Source of the DNA: Hydractinia symbiolongicarpus
Lineage: Eukaryota > Cnidaria > Hydrozoa > Anthoathecata > Hydractiniidae
Assembly (NCBI RefSeq): GCF_029227915.1
Contig: NC_079882.1
Coordinates: 2,480,001 to 2,544,000, forward strand
Length of the DNA stretch: 64,000 bases
Direction: 5' to 3'
The position numbers and the translations under genes are program-made. Shown one piece after another: positions 23,571 to 57,150 of the stretch. The notes under the pieces were generated by a model. That model saw nothing but the letters and a program-made list of their open reading frames with translations, did no database searches and had not been told where the DNA came from. How positions within the stretch are numbered: position 1 is the first letter of the stretch; every line of letters starts with the position of its first letter.

Positions 23571-25928
23571 GCATTATTATGCGATTTTCTTTTATTTTTT
23601 TGTTTTCTTTTTTTGTTTTCTTTTTTAGTCGATTTACATTAGTATTTCTTTTTAACTACTATAAAATTGACTTTATATAAGGAAATAAATAAATTACCAT
23701 GTTTAGTAATAATGTCATTATTGGCGCCTTATATTTTGAACAGTGTATACAGCGTGCTTGATATTCTGTTGTCCCACACAAGGTCCGGTTCGTATACAAA
23801 GTCGGGCGAAAATATTTGCTTGGCATGTATGAAAATTACCATGTTATCTATTGAAAAAGTCGGGTATTTTTAGGTGATTTTTGGAGAAATAAACAAATTA
23901 TTTTCTTCAATAAAAAGAAAAAAAATACTTCTTCTGATAAAATTATTGAAATGTCCTTTTTGGGAAGTTATGCCTTGGTAATTTTAAGCTAAAAAGAAGC
24001 CGTTTTGGCCAAATTGTGTTGATAAAAGTGATTTTTCCTAAAATAGTAGTTCAGGCATCTTTCATTGAAAATAAATTATGATTTGAACCTACCGTAAAGC
24101 TACCAACAAAGGTAACTATGCGCCGTAAATGACGGATTAATTTAATTTTTTTTTCAGAAAAGCAAATTCTTTAAACATCATTCTCATAATTTTAATAAAT
24201 AAAAAATAGAAATACAAGCAAAAAAGGAAGAAATACAATAGTAGTAATATATATTTTATGTGTATATGTTGTCCTTCGTGTACCGATCCGAAAAAGCGCC
24301 CCTTTTCAGGAGGAAGAAGGGAGGGGGCGCTTATTCGACAGGAGGGGCGCTTATCGAGCATGGGGCGCTTAATTTATTTTACTTTGTATAGTTTTTTCCT
24401 CTTGGGATACATTAGAAAATGCTTGTGTGTCTTACTTTTGGTTAGTTAAACTGTCATTTACGAAGTCCGTTATTGTGTGTTTTGTATGTTTTTTAATTCT
24501 GACTTAGGGTTAGATAAGGCTATAAGTTTAACGTTGCGTTTCGTATTTTTAGCTACCTTTTTTATAATAAAAAGCTTTGGCGTGCTTCGCTAGCTAGTTA
24601 GCTATACCCACAGCTAGTAGGACAAACTCCCTTTTTTCTCGTCTCTCTCCCACATTGTTATTGACATCACAAAGATCAGTAAGTGTACTGTTATAGTCAC
24701 CGATCTGTGATACAGTCAGGAAAGATTTAATAAATGAGAAATCCATCAGAGTATTATATATTCCTTATGTCCTTATCCTAGTGCTGTTAGGTTAGTTCTT
24801 CATTCTTCTTCTCGTCATTATGCGAAATTATGACATATAATCATATATATAATGTTAACAGATCAGTTGTTTATAAACAAACAAAAACTTTTAATAAAAG
24901 TTATTATTTAAGTTTAATAAAATCCAATTTCAGCTAAGCTTATTTTATTTGGCACTTAAAATGAACATAATCAGGGCAGACCGGCTTATGTACAAATTTT
25001 TATATTATTTCTCACTTATAGAACGGACATAATCGGGGCCGAACGGCCTTCATATCATTTATAACAAGCAAATAGCCCTGGTGGCAAAGTTATTCTCAAT
25101 TGAAACGAAATTTCCTGGAGAATAAACTTTTATACTCGCAAGTTTAATAACTTTTCACCAAACTTATTTCCTGCAAAACGAATAATTTAGGTCATCCCCA
25201 GAATTCAATTCTTGTGAAAAATAAAAATGAATCCACCCATCTGCAAAATCTAGTTCCGTAAAATTTAGTTGTTTCAAAGTGCATTATGTTGAAATGCCCT
25301 CACAGGAGAAATTTATACTAAGAATTACATTGAGACTTTTTTACGCTATGCCTAGTTTTCAATGTTATTTTATCAGGCAGGGAAAAATTGCGTCGAGACT
25401 TTTTTTCTTTCGGCATGCCTAGATTTCAATAGTGTTCTATCTTGCAGAGACAATGGTTCATTCACAAAAGTTCAAAGAAAATGCCAACCACAGCCTGCCT
25501 AGCCAACAAATCAGTGTGTCCTGCTGACATTATGACTATATATATTGAACTTAGATTGACGACATGGTGCATATGTTTACATATAGCCTAGATCCCACAC
25601 ATTCAGGTTCTGAAACTCCCCTTTTGAGTGTTTTAGACATATGGGTTTAGTTAGTTTAGTAGGAAGAAAGTATAAGTGGCTATATAACGAAAAAAAGTTA
25701 TCATATCTGATTTGAAGTATATTTATATATTTAGCATATAGCCAGCTAAGCTATTTCTAGCTGGGTAAGCCAGAACTAACTACTTTAAGACTTTTAGTTT
25801 GTTTATGCATATAAAATAAAGTCTTGTCTGTTGTTTTGACATTCTAAACATTGTAGCTACCCAGTCAAAAGGATGATTTACCTGACTGGGGTACAGTCAC
25901 CCACTGGGAATAGATCATGTACTGTCTT
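23571..25928. other. Intergenic, no gene recognised
   Basis: AT-rich spacer. Apart from the fragment at 24281-24371 I see only scattered TAGCTAGC-type words and diffuse repeats. Confidence 0.5.
24281..24371. repeat. Fragment with repeated GGGGCGCTTATTCGA-type units
   Basis: Begins TACCGATCCGAAAAAGCGCC and holds three copies of a GGGCGCTTA word, two followed by TYGA. The complement (TCGAATAAGCGCCCC) resembles the units of the 17552-17926 element, so it is probably a relic of the same repeat family. It is notably GC-rich for this window. Confidence 0.45.
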
Positions 25929-26270
25929 AGATAGATGTGCATATTTTACATGGCTAGCCTCACAAATATCGGGGGATATACCCTGTCTATTATTTCCAGG
26001 AGGGGCCATGGCGTAGATGGAGAGTCCTAGAGTATTTAATGCTCATTTTGAGCTACGCAGACCCAATTAGAGCCCGCACTCTACTAGACAACTCCCAGCA
26101 ACATCCAACGGCCCACACAGTGTGCCATCTTCCCAATTTCCCTCACATGGCTTGGGTTAACCCGGGGCTATGGTAACATTCACTCGCCCATGTTGAATCG
26201 CCGTCAAGAAGAATCGAACCCTGGTCTCCCGCACAGAGTACGAGAGCTATAACCACTAATCTACGGCGCC
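25929..26270 (-). mobile_element. tRNA-derived SINE, copy A
   Basis: On the minus strand it begins GGCGCCGTAGATTAGTGG, which carries an A box, followed by a perfect B box GGTTCGATTC. A conserved body leads to a 3' end of GCACATCTATCTA. It shares over 300 bp with the plus-strand copy at 63072-63581, which defines both ends. Internal Pol III promoter expected. Not a functional tRNA: the T-stem does not pair well. Confidence 0.82.
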
Positions 26271-27090
26271 ACATCAAATGCAGTGTCTGTAAAGCCATTG
26301 TATTTGGTTCCTTGAAAGCCCTGCCCTTTAACACCCTTTAATGGTCAAAACCGCCTAAAAATTATGTGTTGTTTCTAATCTGCTTAAGTTATTACTTTTC
26401 TTTAGTTGTCACGATTATTTACTGTGATTTGCCACTAAACAGAACGTTAAGTCACAAAATTGCAAATTTGTTTTGTTTTTTAATTTATTTTTGTTTTTTA
26501 ACTTATTCCTATTCTATTTTTTTTGTCACTCCTAATACTACTCACACTTGTGCATTGGCTCAATAAACTTAAGATTTTTTGTGCTGAAACTCAACTTTAA
26601 TATCAAAACTTCATAAAGTTAGAAACTCAAGCCTAAAAAATGCTTGAAAATGTATAAAGGTTGTTATGCATTTAATTTAATCATTTTCACAAACAAAGAC
26701 TTCACAGCTCTCACCAGTTTTTTAAAAGTTATGTTAATATCATATTGAGTATGTTGGGTGAAACCATACTAAAACAATAGGTGGTTTACAACATTGATTT
26801 CAGAACAACATATTTAACATGAATGAAGTTCACTTTCCTGAAAACCTGAGATATTCTTGTTTCTAATAAAGGCAGAACAAAAATCTTAAAATAAATCAAA
26901 ATAATGTCTATGACAATTATAATATGACAATTTTTTTCCTATTCTTTAAAAAACATATTTTCCTGGGTACCAGATTTCATTAAGTTACTTTCATTAAGTA
27001 GTGTCATTAAAAATTAATGATTAACTCTTAAATTTTCATTTGCATAAAGTTCTCACATCACAAAACATATCATCTCTTTAGAAATAAAAA
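26271..27090. other. Intergenic upstream of the tetraspanin gene
   Basis: AT-rich with no recognisable exon. It probably contains the tetraspanin promoter. Confidence 0.5.
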
Positions 27091-32113
<5,023 letters not shown>

Positions 32114-32854
32114 AAAAAGCGATTGTGTATAGATGTATGAAGAGAAAAAGAACATGAAAATATAAGATAATTAATCGACATCTCACCACTTTAAACCATT
32201 TTACTGATTTTATTGAAATTTGTTGGCGCTTTCTAACATTTCTAACATTATTATTTTCTTTTAAGACAGTTGTTTTTTACCTAGTTATTTTGGTCATGTT
32301 CCATAAAAAAAAAGAAATATTCAAATAAAAATATTGAATTTTGATTTTGTTCACCCTCAGAATATGGTTATCGTATGGTTAAATTTAAGGAAATTCTAGC
32401 CTGGATATGCTTATAAACTTTATGCTTATAAAAAACATTCCTACGTCTTATGTATTGTAATGTAAATGTATTGTAGTGTAAATAAGTATTTTATTTTTGT
32501 GTTGATGTTTATTATATATTTAAGTCTGTTTGTATTTTTCATATACAGTATTTGTTCGCACAAGAATAATGTTATCAAGTTTCGTTATCGGATTTAATCT
32601 GGCAAACATCCGAATATATCGTTCTTGTTTTTATTTTTCTGCGTGCTTTTCTAGGTAACATTTAGTAACCATCTTTATTTCGTACTTCACGGAATACTTC
32701 GAATTTCCAGAGCGACTAGCTCTATAATATTACGGAGATATTTTTTTCTCTGACAGATAGAGGAAATTAATATTTACTTTCCACCTCTCTTCAAAGTTTT
32801 TTCTTTAAAACGGTGTAGCTTTGCACTGGTGACACCCTTTTGGAGACGACGCCT
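32114..32854. other. Shared 3' flank of convergent genes
   Basis: Contains AATAAA for the tetraspanin gene at 32324-32329 (plus) and a minus-strand AATAAA (TTTATT at 32674-32679) suited to the orphan gene. No other feature seen. Confidence 0.6.
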
Positions 32855-34091
32855 TTAGAAAGGCCTCAAGAAAAACATATGATTGCTGGTCTTCAAGTCC
32901 AGCATCATAAACTCTTGATTAAAATTTTGCAACTGTTGATAGGATATGGAGATGATTTTCGTCTCGCTGACGTCGATCTCCACAGCCACTGTCTTTTTTA
33001 CTTCTTTCAGTCTCAGTAAAAATAGTTCTGCTTCTTTTAAATATTTAAACGTAGCAATGTGGACGTAATCTGAAGGATTGTCGTTAAGACATGTGTCAAT
33101 TCCTCTACATGTTTTACTTCCAGCAGAAAGAGGCGAGTCTTTCGTATTCATATTTTTATCAGGCTTTAATACTTCGTCTCTGATTTGTCCAGTAGAATAT
33201 CGTTTTTCGGAATTTCTGTTTTCTCGCATCATTGGTGACATGCGTAAAATAACTGAATTCGTGACTGAATCACATGACACTATATGATCACTGGATTTAC
33301 TTTTAAAAATATTAGGTTGGCTGTTTCTTCGAGTATTTAATAATCGATCGCGAATAGAACCATGTTCAAAATTCGTGAAGTCTGACTCCTGAAATACCAT
33401 TAAAAAAACAATGATACACTCTCACACTTTGCTGGGTTCTCCGAAGTAAGTCAAGGCAACCTTGTGCCTCGTACCTTTTCCCCTAATTTTCTAAACAATA
33501 GACCTTATCCTGAAATCCTAGCCTGATATTCTTATAAAGCATATTCTTATAAAAAAGCATGCCATCAAAAATTAATGTGGCGGAAAAAACTCAGTGTTTT
33601 GGCGTCTGCACATAAAAGAACACAACAAGATAGAAATGGTACAGATAACTGTAATTTGTATCTCATTAGCTGATAAACTTTTCTTTTGTTTTCCGCAGAA
33701 ACATTGAAATTATTTTAACTTTCCGGAGAACTAATACGTAAAAATAACAAAAGAATAATTAGCACCATAAGCTATTAACTTTTAGTATTTTTCCTGTTTT
33801 GTTTCACAGAAAATGTTCTTGAGTTGGGAAGCGACCTTTGAAATTTCAGTAGACAACAGCCTTTTTATGTTAGTACCCAGTTTTCTACAATGGTTTTCTG
33901 AATAAAAAGACTCGACTTACCGAACGCCGATACGTAATTCTCTTACACAGCAGTTCTTTAATCTTCGTCAAAATATCGTCCAAATCTAGAATTTCCACAG
34001 GGATATAATCATTCTTTATAAATCTGCAGCGAATAATCATGTTATCTGAAAATACAAATCTTTGATCAATAGCCATTTCTGTACTACTCAT
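32855..34091 (-). CDS. Orphan two-exon protein, 234 aa
   Basis: I do not recognise this protein. Exon 1 is 34091-33921 and exon 2 is 33388-32855, joined by a clean GTAAGT donor and TTTCAG acceptor in phase 0. Residues 1-57 contain a short beta-alpha-like pattern (MIIRCRFIKNDYIPVEI followed by LDDILTKIKELL) that could be half of a PB1 or ubiquitin-like fold; that is speculation. The middle (about 58-150) is polar and serine/arginine-rich, with RRNS (a PKA or 14-3-3 type site) and RYST. The last 70 residues are again structured-looking, with alternating hydrophobics and a leucine-rich helix (YLKEAELFLLRLKEV). No signal peptide or membrane segment. GTG at 34109 extends the frame, but ATG 34091 is the likely start. 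An unlisted upstream exon is possible. Confidence 0.6.
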
Positions 34092-36380
<2,289 letters not shown>

Positions 36381-39300
36381 ATGGTCTATCAAAGGTACGA
36401 TCATAGGAAGTTGCCTTTTAAGAAAAATCAACGTTTGAAAGTATTGAACAACAAAAAGAAAAAACAATCAGTTTTTAATGAGCAGCTACCTGAAGATTTA
36501 AGACGTAAATCGGTTGACATGCATGGAGGTTATCTAGGCAAAGGAAGAGTAAATGCTACTGATGTAAATGTCTTCACAAAAGAGGAAAAGAGTCCGCAAA
36601 AGATTTTAATGAAAAGAAAATACAGCAGACATGGCAAGTACATTTAGGTGCAAAAACTTTCGCGGGCAGATACTCTCGTAAATTTCTCAAATTTTCACAT
36701 TTCGAAAGATTTACTAAAAGTAGTTCTGAGCTGAGTAGCTGATCATTATTCTTGTCAATATTTGTGTATTGTTCTATGTATATTAGGTACAGTTCATTTA
36801 TCTGGAGTACTTCCATCAGATGGTCAAAAACATGGCAAAGGTATTATTTCCACAAGCGCTTTTAGCAAGTCTCGTCAGGATGGTTTTGTTAATGAGGAGT
36901 ATGATCTTCCTAATCAACGCGTTCGGTTTGGTGACCTTGAATTTGAAGATTCGTCATCAGTTGCGATAGAAGATCCAGAAGGAGATTTCACTGCACTTGA
37001 CAGCATTATGAATCGTTTTGAAGAAAAGCAAAAGCGGCGAGAGCAGGAGAAAATTAGTGAGGAGTTTTCCGAGATTAAAGCGAGAATGTCTGAATTGTTA
37101 GAAGATTATGGCGACATAGAAGACACTGATGAATTTGATATCAGAATGCTAACAGATCCTGATGGTTTTGGAAAGAACAGCGAGTCTATGGTACTTCGAG
37201 CCATCATCGACGAGAGCCTTGTCGAATTTACATCGGCATGTCAAGATAAAGAAGAAATTTTGTCAAACATCCTGGAATCCTTGGAAATGGAAGATGTTCT
37301 TGATAATCTTCAGCTAACGGTAATAGATGACATTGATGATATCTCGTCAGAATTTACTTACGCAATTGAACTGATGAATAACAGAACCCAAAGGTTGCAA
37401 AGAATTTTTCATAAACTGCTTAGAATATCAAGAACACAACCACTTTCTCATGAACAGGAAAATCGCGAACAAAAATTACATGAAACAAACCTACAAAAAA
37501 AAGTTGTAGGACAATTCAAAAAGTTACATGATATGAAGAGCCAACGCAAGGAGAAGGTTGATACCTGGAAGTATGCAGCATCTGAGATCGTTGATTTATT
37601 AAAATCTGTTCGGAAACAAGGTGCGACAGATTTTGGGAGGTTAGAAAAGGAATTTGAGAAGCTTTTAAATGCATTTAAATTGCAAACCCAATGTGTAGAT
37701 GATTTGCAAAGTAGTGTTGATAAACAAAAAGAAATGCTGCAGCAATCTGAAGCTTTAAAAGAGAACGTGAAAAAAGAAAATCATATTTTACAAGATGAAT
37801 ACGATCGCTGCAGAATGAAATTGAAAACTGTTGAGATGAAATGCAGCAAACTTGAATCGCGCCTAAGAGAAGTACTCGACGAAAATGAAAAGCAAAAGGA
37901 AATAATGAAAAGAAGTGAAGAGGAATCACAGCAGAAAAAGAATTTATTAGTCAGTAGCGATTATAAAGAAAGTGAACTTATGGCAAAAATTGAAAAGTTG
38001 GAAGAAAAGTTAAAGAAATGCGAGGGCGAATTGAAGCAAGAGAAACGGAGAAACGAAGAATTGTTAACTCAGGAGAAGACAGAGGTTAAGATTGAAAAAG
38101 TAAAGGAACCTGAAAAGGATGAGATCGAAATAAAACTGAACAACACAAATACAGAACAGACTGATGTTGATTGCATAAAGTGCAAAAGCTTTCAAAGAGA
38201 AATTGTTGTTTCGGTTGAAAGGTATAGGAAATTGGAAATTATTTGTGAATCTTTGAAAGCACAAGTGTCTTCTATATCAGACAAGAAAGAAAAAAATAAT
38301 ACAGAAGTTGTGACAACTGGAAATAATAAGAAAGATGAGCAGGACAGCGAAATTGATAATGTTGACGAAGATGAACCAAATGATACTGTCAATCAAGTGA
38401 AGACAGAAGCGAATAACGAGGAATTTGTTAATACACCTTTAGAGGAATCGGTAGATTCCAGCGTTCAGGACGAAACAACGGTAGAGCAAATGTCATCTAT
38501 TAGTGTTAAACCAGTTTTGAGCAACAAATCAATTCAAGTGGAAATGGCGAAGCAGCCCAATTTTATATGTGAAAAATGTGAATCTGCAGATGCTCCTCAA
38601 GGAAAGTGGAATGACAGGAGAGAAGACAGGCCACAACACGAAGACAGGGCATCTTCACCTTTACCTGAAGAAGATTTTGCATTCTTGCATAAAAAAATAT
38701 TTGCGTTTGTTAAACTTGCCAGCAACTTGAGTAAAGAGAAGAAAAGCGACCCTTTGGATATTCAAGTTACAATGCCATCAACATCAGATGAAGGAACAGA
38801 AAGAAGTAATGAAGAGAAAGAAATGTCAAAATTGCTTTCACCTCCAAACGCACACGTACAAGCTCAAAGAAGCAACGAGTTAAAAAAGATGGAAAATGTA
38901 TTAGCAAATGCAGGAAATGATGAAAGAAGCGATAAAAATGAAACAATTTCAACATTACCACACGCACAAGAATATAGTAAAACTGATAGTTCTGAACTTC
39001 AACCTGACGAGGATGGTTTACACAGAAGTTGGACTGAGAGTGGGTTTTTTGACAATCAAAATCTTGCTAATCAGGACAAAAGAGATGCCAATGAAAACGA
39101 ATCTAAATGGAAATTGATAAAAAGAGACAAGTTAGCGCACGTGATACACTTTTTAAACAGCATTGCACAAACGAAATGTTCGCATTTAAAAGAGAAAGTT
39201 ACTTTCTTGAATGACAACATACATGGAAAAGAGGAAAAGGTGAAGTCTGAATTAAATGCTTTTGCTGAACACGCAGTAGAAATATTAGGCATAATATCTT

Positions 39301-41741
39301 TTGTAGTCCAAAGAATGAAGCACAATTCTAAAATTGTAATGGAGGAACCACCGGAAACCATGATGACAAAAGTAAGATCAACATGGCAACCCATTTATTC
39401 TCCAATTCATGAAACTAAAAGGAGTAGTATTGAAGACAGGAAGACCTTGCAATTTAAGGAACCAGAAATTCCACCTGCAGAAATGTTCTTCCCAGACATA
39501 CCTATACCAAGTCTTGTAAAAATAGAAGAACCCTCACCACCTCCGCATCAAGTTAATGCTGTACCGGCATCCAGAACGAAAATGAGCAGTGCCAAGAAGA
39601 GGTCTGCATTAGTGGCTGAGAAAAAGCGACAGAAGATACTTGACCGCCACAAAAAGTTAGTCGAACGATTAAGAGCTAGCGGATGTGGTCTAAAACAAAT
39701 ATATACAATCCTTGGAATTAAAAAAAGGTAGGCTTTTTTCCTGAAATCTGATAGACAATGTGGCTCCGGGCTTACTAACCAATTTTACACAAATAATAAT
39801 GGAAAGTGATGTTGGAATTCTTGTAAAGCAAAAAAGTTATTTAAAGCTTACCTCCTGCGAAAAAATAAGTTGGCTTCATCTGAAAGAGCTTAAAAAGTTG
39901 TTTAGAAGTTTTGATAATTATGCTAATAAGATGCTGTTTTAAGGATTTATCCAGGTATGTGGTTACGTAAATATGTTTTCACATTTCCAGTTTGATATTT
40001 TGCACATTTTCATGTTTCTTGAAATTATGCACGTTAAATTTTATGATGAATTTGATACTTTTTATATTTTTTTTTAAAAAAGAAAATTTTCCTTTAGTGT
40101 TCGTTTTGGCGATAAAATATATTAAATATTAGTAAATCAAAAGTTTGTTTTGAGGAGGAAACAGACACGACACGAGAAGCTGTATTTATTAAAAAAATGT
40201 TACTAGCTTTAAGAAGGTAATTAATACCTCTAAAAAGAATTTACAGTCATTGTTGTTGCTTCGACTGGCTTTATGTGCAATAATCTTGTATGTTTATGCA
40301 AATTTTCGAAGAACATAGCGAGCTAGTTCAAAATGTTTGAAGTATATTTTATTAAAAAGTTTGAGTTAAAAGCAAGGTATATCGAATAATTCATTCATAA
40401 TTTCCAATATATGTAGAGAAATTTTCTGTCATTTTCAATTATATTTTGATATCCAATATTATATTTAAGATGATTGTTTTTGCCCTTCAGTGATTTTTCA
40501 CCACTATTAGCTCGACTTTCGTGTAAGTCACTAAAGGCGAGAACCAAAAGCTGTTTCGTGGCCCTTTAAGCCACTTTTTCAGCTCTACATTATAGTTTAA
40601 CATTTTCCAACCCAGGTTCCTCTTAAATGTCCCTCAGTATTTTATTTAATTTTGAAGTATCATAATGCATATTTTAAATATGACTCAAAACGAGAGAAGA
40701 AAAATATATACTTTCAACCTTTCCTTAATTTTCCTTAAAGTCATTCCTAGTAATTTCGCGTATATAATTTCTCGCAAACATACATTTAAAAATTCACGTC
40801 ATATCTGATAAACAAGAACTACGGTGCATGTGAAGATGCAAATGAAATTTAAAAACGTTTTTAGACCAAGTGATGAAGAGATGGAAGAAGATAATAGACG
40901 ATACATGGAGAAGCACACGCCGTCATTCCGACACCAATGGCATGGCAAAGAAACAACTCGTCGAATATCACTGGTAGGTCATGCTTACCAAAAAAGACCA
41001 TCAATAGCACCTATTCATCATCAACAAACCATGATAAATCACCCGGCGATGTTAAACCCATCACAAACCAACTCGATAATGTTGAATTCTCCGCTGACTA
41101 ATTCGATGATGGTAAAGTCGCCAAAAACCAACTCGACAATGTTGAATTCGCCACAAACCAATTTTGGACAGGTAATTTACATTTACAACCTTTTGTATGT
41201 AGGCATCGAATTTATTTACTATTTTTTACCCTGAAATTCCAGTCTAATGTTCTTATAAAGCATATCTTTTTAAAAGAAAAATCGTGTGAATCAAAGACAT
41301 TGTATTCAAGGAAGATCTGATAACACAATGTGAATAAACCCCCTATTAACCCCCCGTATTACACACCTATAAAAGAAAATCTGCTCACTTTATTTTTTCA
41401 ACACTTCCCCAAACAAACCCTTACTATTATTAGGTGTCCAAAGGTAAGATATCAGGGCTGGCTGGGCTAATTAAACTATTGGCCTAAATTTCACACATAT
41501 TTTCCCTAAGGTTGGTATGAAGCAACATCTTCCAAAAGTTGGCAATCATACGCTCAAACAATATCAACAATTGCGCATCGAATCTTCAAATCGTCACACG
41601 AAAGCAGAGCTTCCTACAACTTCAGCAAATAGACGACGCATGACTGTTTTTCCGCCAATCAGCACGAAGAATATGACAGCTCCAATTACAATGAACAATT
41701 TTTTAAAGACAAAGCCGTTAACAAGCTACAAGCAAATTTAA
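36381..41741 (+). CDS. Large coiled-coil protein of unknown function, 4 exons, 1243 aa
   Basis: Not a family I can name. Exons: 36381-36633, 36787-39727, 40865-41171, 41511-41741; phases close exactly to 1244 codons. Intron 1 uses a GC donor (GCAAGT) with a normal AG; introns 2 and 3 are GT-AG. Reading through the exon 2 donor would stop one codon later, so a shorter C-terminus is possible. The N-terminus (1-84) is basic and lysine-rich; about 150-200 and 230-330 are helical; about 370-530 is a strong heptad-rich coiled coil with high Glu/Lys. About 590-690 is acidic and disordered. A lone CEKCE pair lies near 680. A basic helix ending in LKQIYTILGIKKR (about 1060) closes exon 2. Exon 3 carries four tandem 10-residue repeats (PSQTNSIMLN type). 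No signal peptide or TM. A cytoskeletal, centrosomal or ciliary scaffold is a guess from composition. AATAAA at 41747-41752. Confidence 0.8.
41048..41167 (+). repeat. 30-bp coding minisatellite, four units
   Basis: Each unit encodes about ten residues of the form MLNSPxTNSx. Units differ by several substitutions but keep the frame. Confidence 0.75.
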
Positions 41742-42312
41742 ACATGAATAAATATAAGCACATACAGGACATCTTTTCTATATACTTTCTTCGATTACCT
41801 TACAAAGATACCTTACTCGAGAACGGCTCCGTTAAATAGTTTTTAAAGAACTCAAAAGTAGCAAATAAAAAAGCTTGTGTTTATTTATTTACTCAATTTT
41901 CTCTTACAAGTTGGTGAAAATTGCATCAGAATTTCTACAAAAAATGTATTTTAGGTGTTATGGCAAAAAAAAATTTTTTTGAAATAATTTAAGAAAGGAG
42001 TTTTTAGCAAAACACACAAATACATCGTTGCATTTAAATTTTTCATATACATCCACTATCGAAAACTAATGAAACTACATTGCAAATATTAATTGAACTA
42101 ATCTTCTGTTCAGAGGAGCATTCGTATTTCATATAGCTTTCTATGTACAGTATTAAGGTCATTCATTATCTTAATGTTTATTCACAATAGAATTAATTGT
42201 AACGCGAGAAAGTGCGAACGCCACTGTCAGCAATCCATAGTTCTGTGTACCTAACTCTGTATTCTGTTTCGTTGCAGTCAGAATCACACGAGTGCACGTG
42301 TTTCTATTCGAA
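41742..42312. other. Shared 3' flank of convergent coiled-coil and KAT6 genes
   Basis: AATAAA at 41747-41752 for the plus-strand gene; TTTATT at 42177-42182 is an AATAAA for KAT6 on the minus strand. Only about 571 bp separates the two stop codons. Confidence 0.65.
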
Positions 42313-56119
<13,807 letters not shown>

Positions 56120-56132
56120 TATAACTTAATCT
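56120..56132 (-). promoter_or_regulatory. Acceptor-like site just upstream of the KAT6 start
   Basis: TTCTCTGTAG ends 11 nt before the ATG on the minus strand. Same arrangement as in other genes here; candidate trans-splice acceptor. Confidence 0.4.
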
Positions 56133-56544
56133 ACAGAGAATTTCGTTACTAATACAATGGAATAGGATAAAGGAAGGAACTCCTGCAGAAAAAACTTTTG
56201 CAAACCGTTATATTTCTATATATTTCGCAACAACAAAGTTTAATAAGTTTTTTTTACTAAATAGTTGGGCAGGAATGCTTTGTGGTGCAGTGTATGGACA
56301 TTCTGCATTTAATTATAAAACAAATTCAAAGGATAAATTAAAGAAAACCTAAGAAATAAAATGATGTTGGACTAATATTATAGAGCTTAAAAAGTTGTTA
56401 ACAAGTTTTCTAAATTTTTTAAAAAGCTCTTTTTTCTTTAAATGTGAAAGATAATGACACTCATTTGCTCTCTGAAACCCCATAACTAGGGATCTGCATG
56501 TAGGTTTGCAATCAAATTTTGTGAGTAAATATAAAATCATCTTA

Positions 56545-57150
56545 CTGTGGAAAGTTTATCATTTCTTGAATATGATAGTTTAGTAGGCAACGTTTCGGGA
56601 GATCCTTCTCCCATCATTGGGCAAAGTAAAATGATGTATTTATATATAATTGCAGAGGATTGAAATTCATAAAATTTTTATGTCAATCAGAAAGGAGCTG
56701 ATAATTACAGTTAATTACGATAATTAACATTTTCAGACCTAGATGTAGGTAACTACTTCTTCTGTAGGGCTGGTAACCAAATTTCAGGAAGTTGATAGGA
56801 GATGCTGTTTATGTGTTTGCTACGTGCTACGCTGTTGATGGTTTCTTTAATCTTCCTGGCCGTTGTTCTGGATTCTCTGTCAATGATTTTCTTCTCATCT
56901 CAATTAAACTGATGACTTCTGCTCCAGCTGTGGTCCGCAATTTCGTTTTTCTTCACATCTCCGTTTCTCACTGCGCGCATATGTTCTTGTACTCGTTACT
57001 TAAACTTTCTTTTTGTTTCCCCTATGTACACTGCATCACAATCTTTACACGGGATTTTGTAAACAACATTGCATTGTTCTTCCAGGTTTATTTTGTCTTT
57101 TGGTTGCCTACTAAACTATCATGTTCAAGAAATGATAAACTTTCCACAGA
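56545..57150 (-). mobile_element. Penelope-like element remnant with GIY-YIG domain and inverted ends
   Basis: Read on the minus strand, about 57085-56790 encodes a decayed GIY-YIG endonuclease: NVVYKIPCKDCDAVYIGETK, then after a TAA a conserved QEHMRAV and AIADH-like block, a second stop, and an RKIKETI segment. This is the C-terminal nuclease typical of Penelope-like retroelements. The unit is bounded by 47-bp inverted repeats (56545-56591 and 57104-57150) with one clear mismatch. Reverse transcriptase is absent. Two stops make it a pseudogene. Confidence 0.72.

Noticed and set aside
39760-39942. 60-codon frame after coiled-coil exon 2
   Set aside because: Begins with GTG, and the phase does not match the exon 2 donor; exon 40865-41171 fits in phase.
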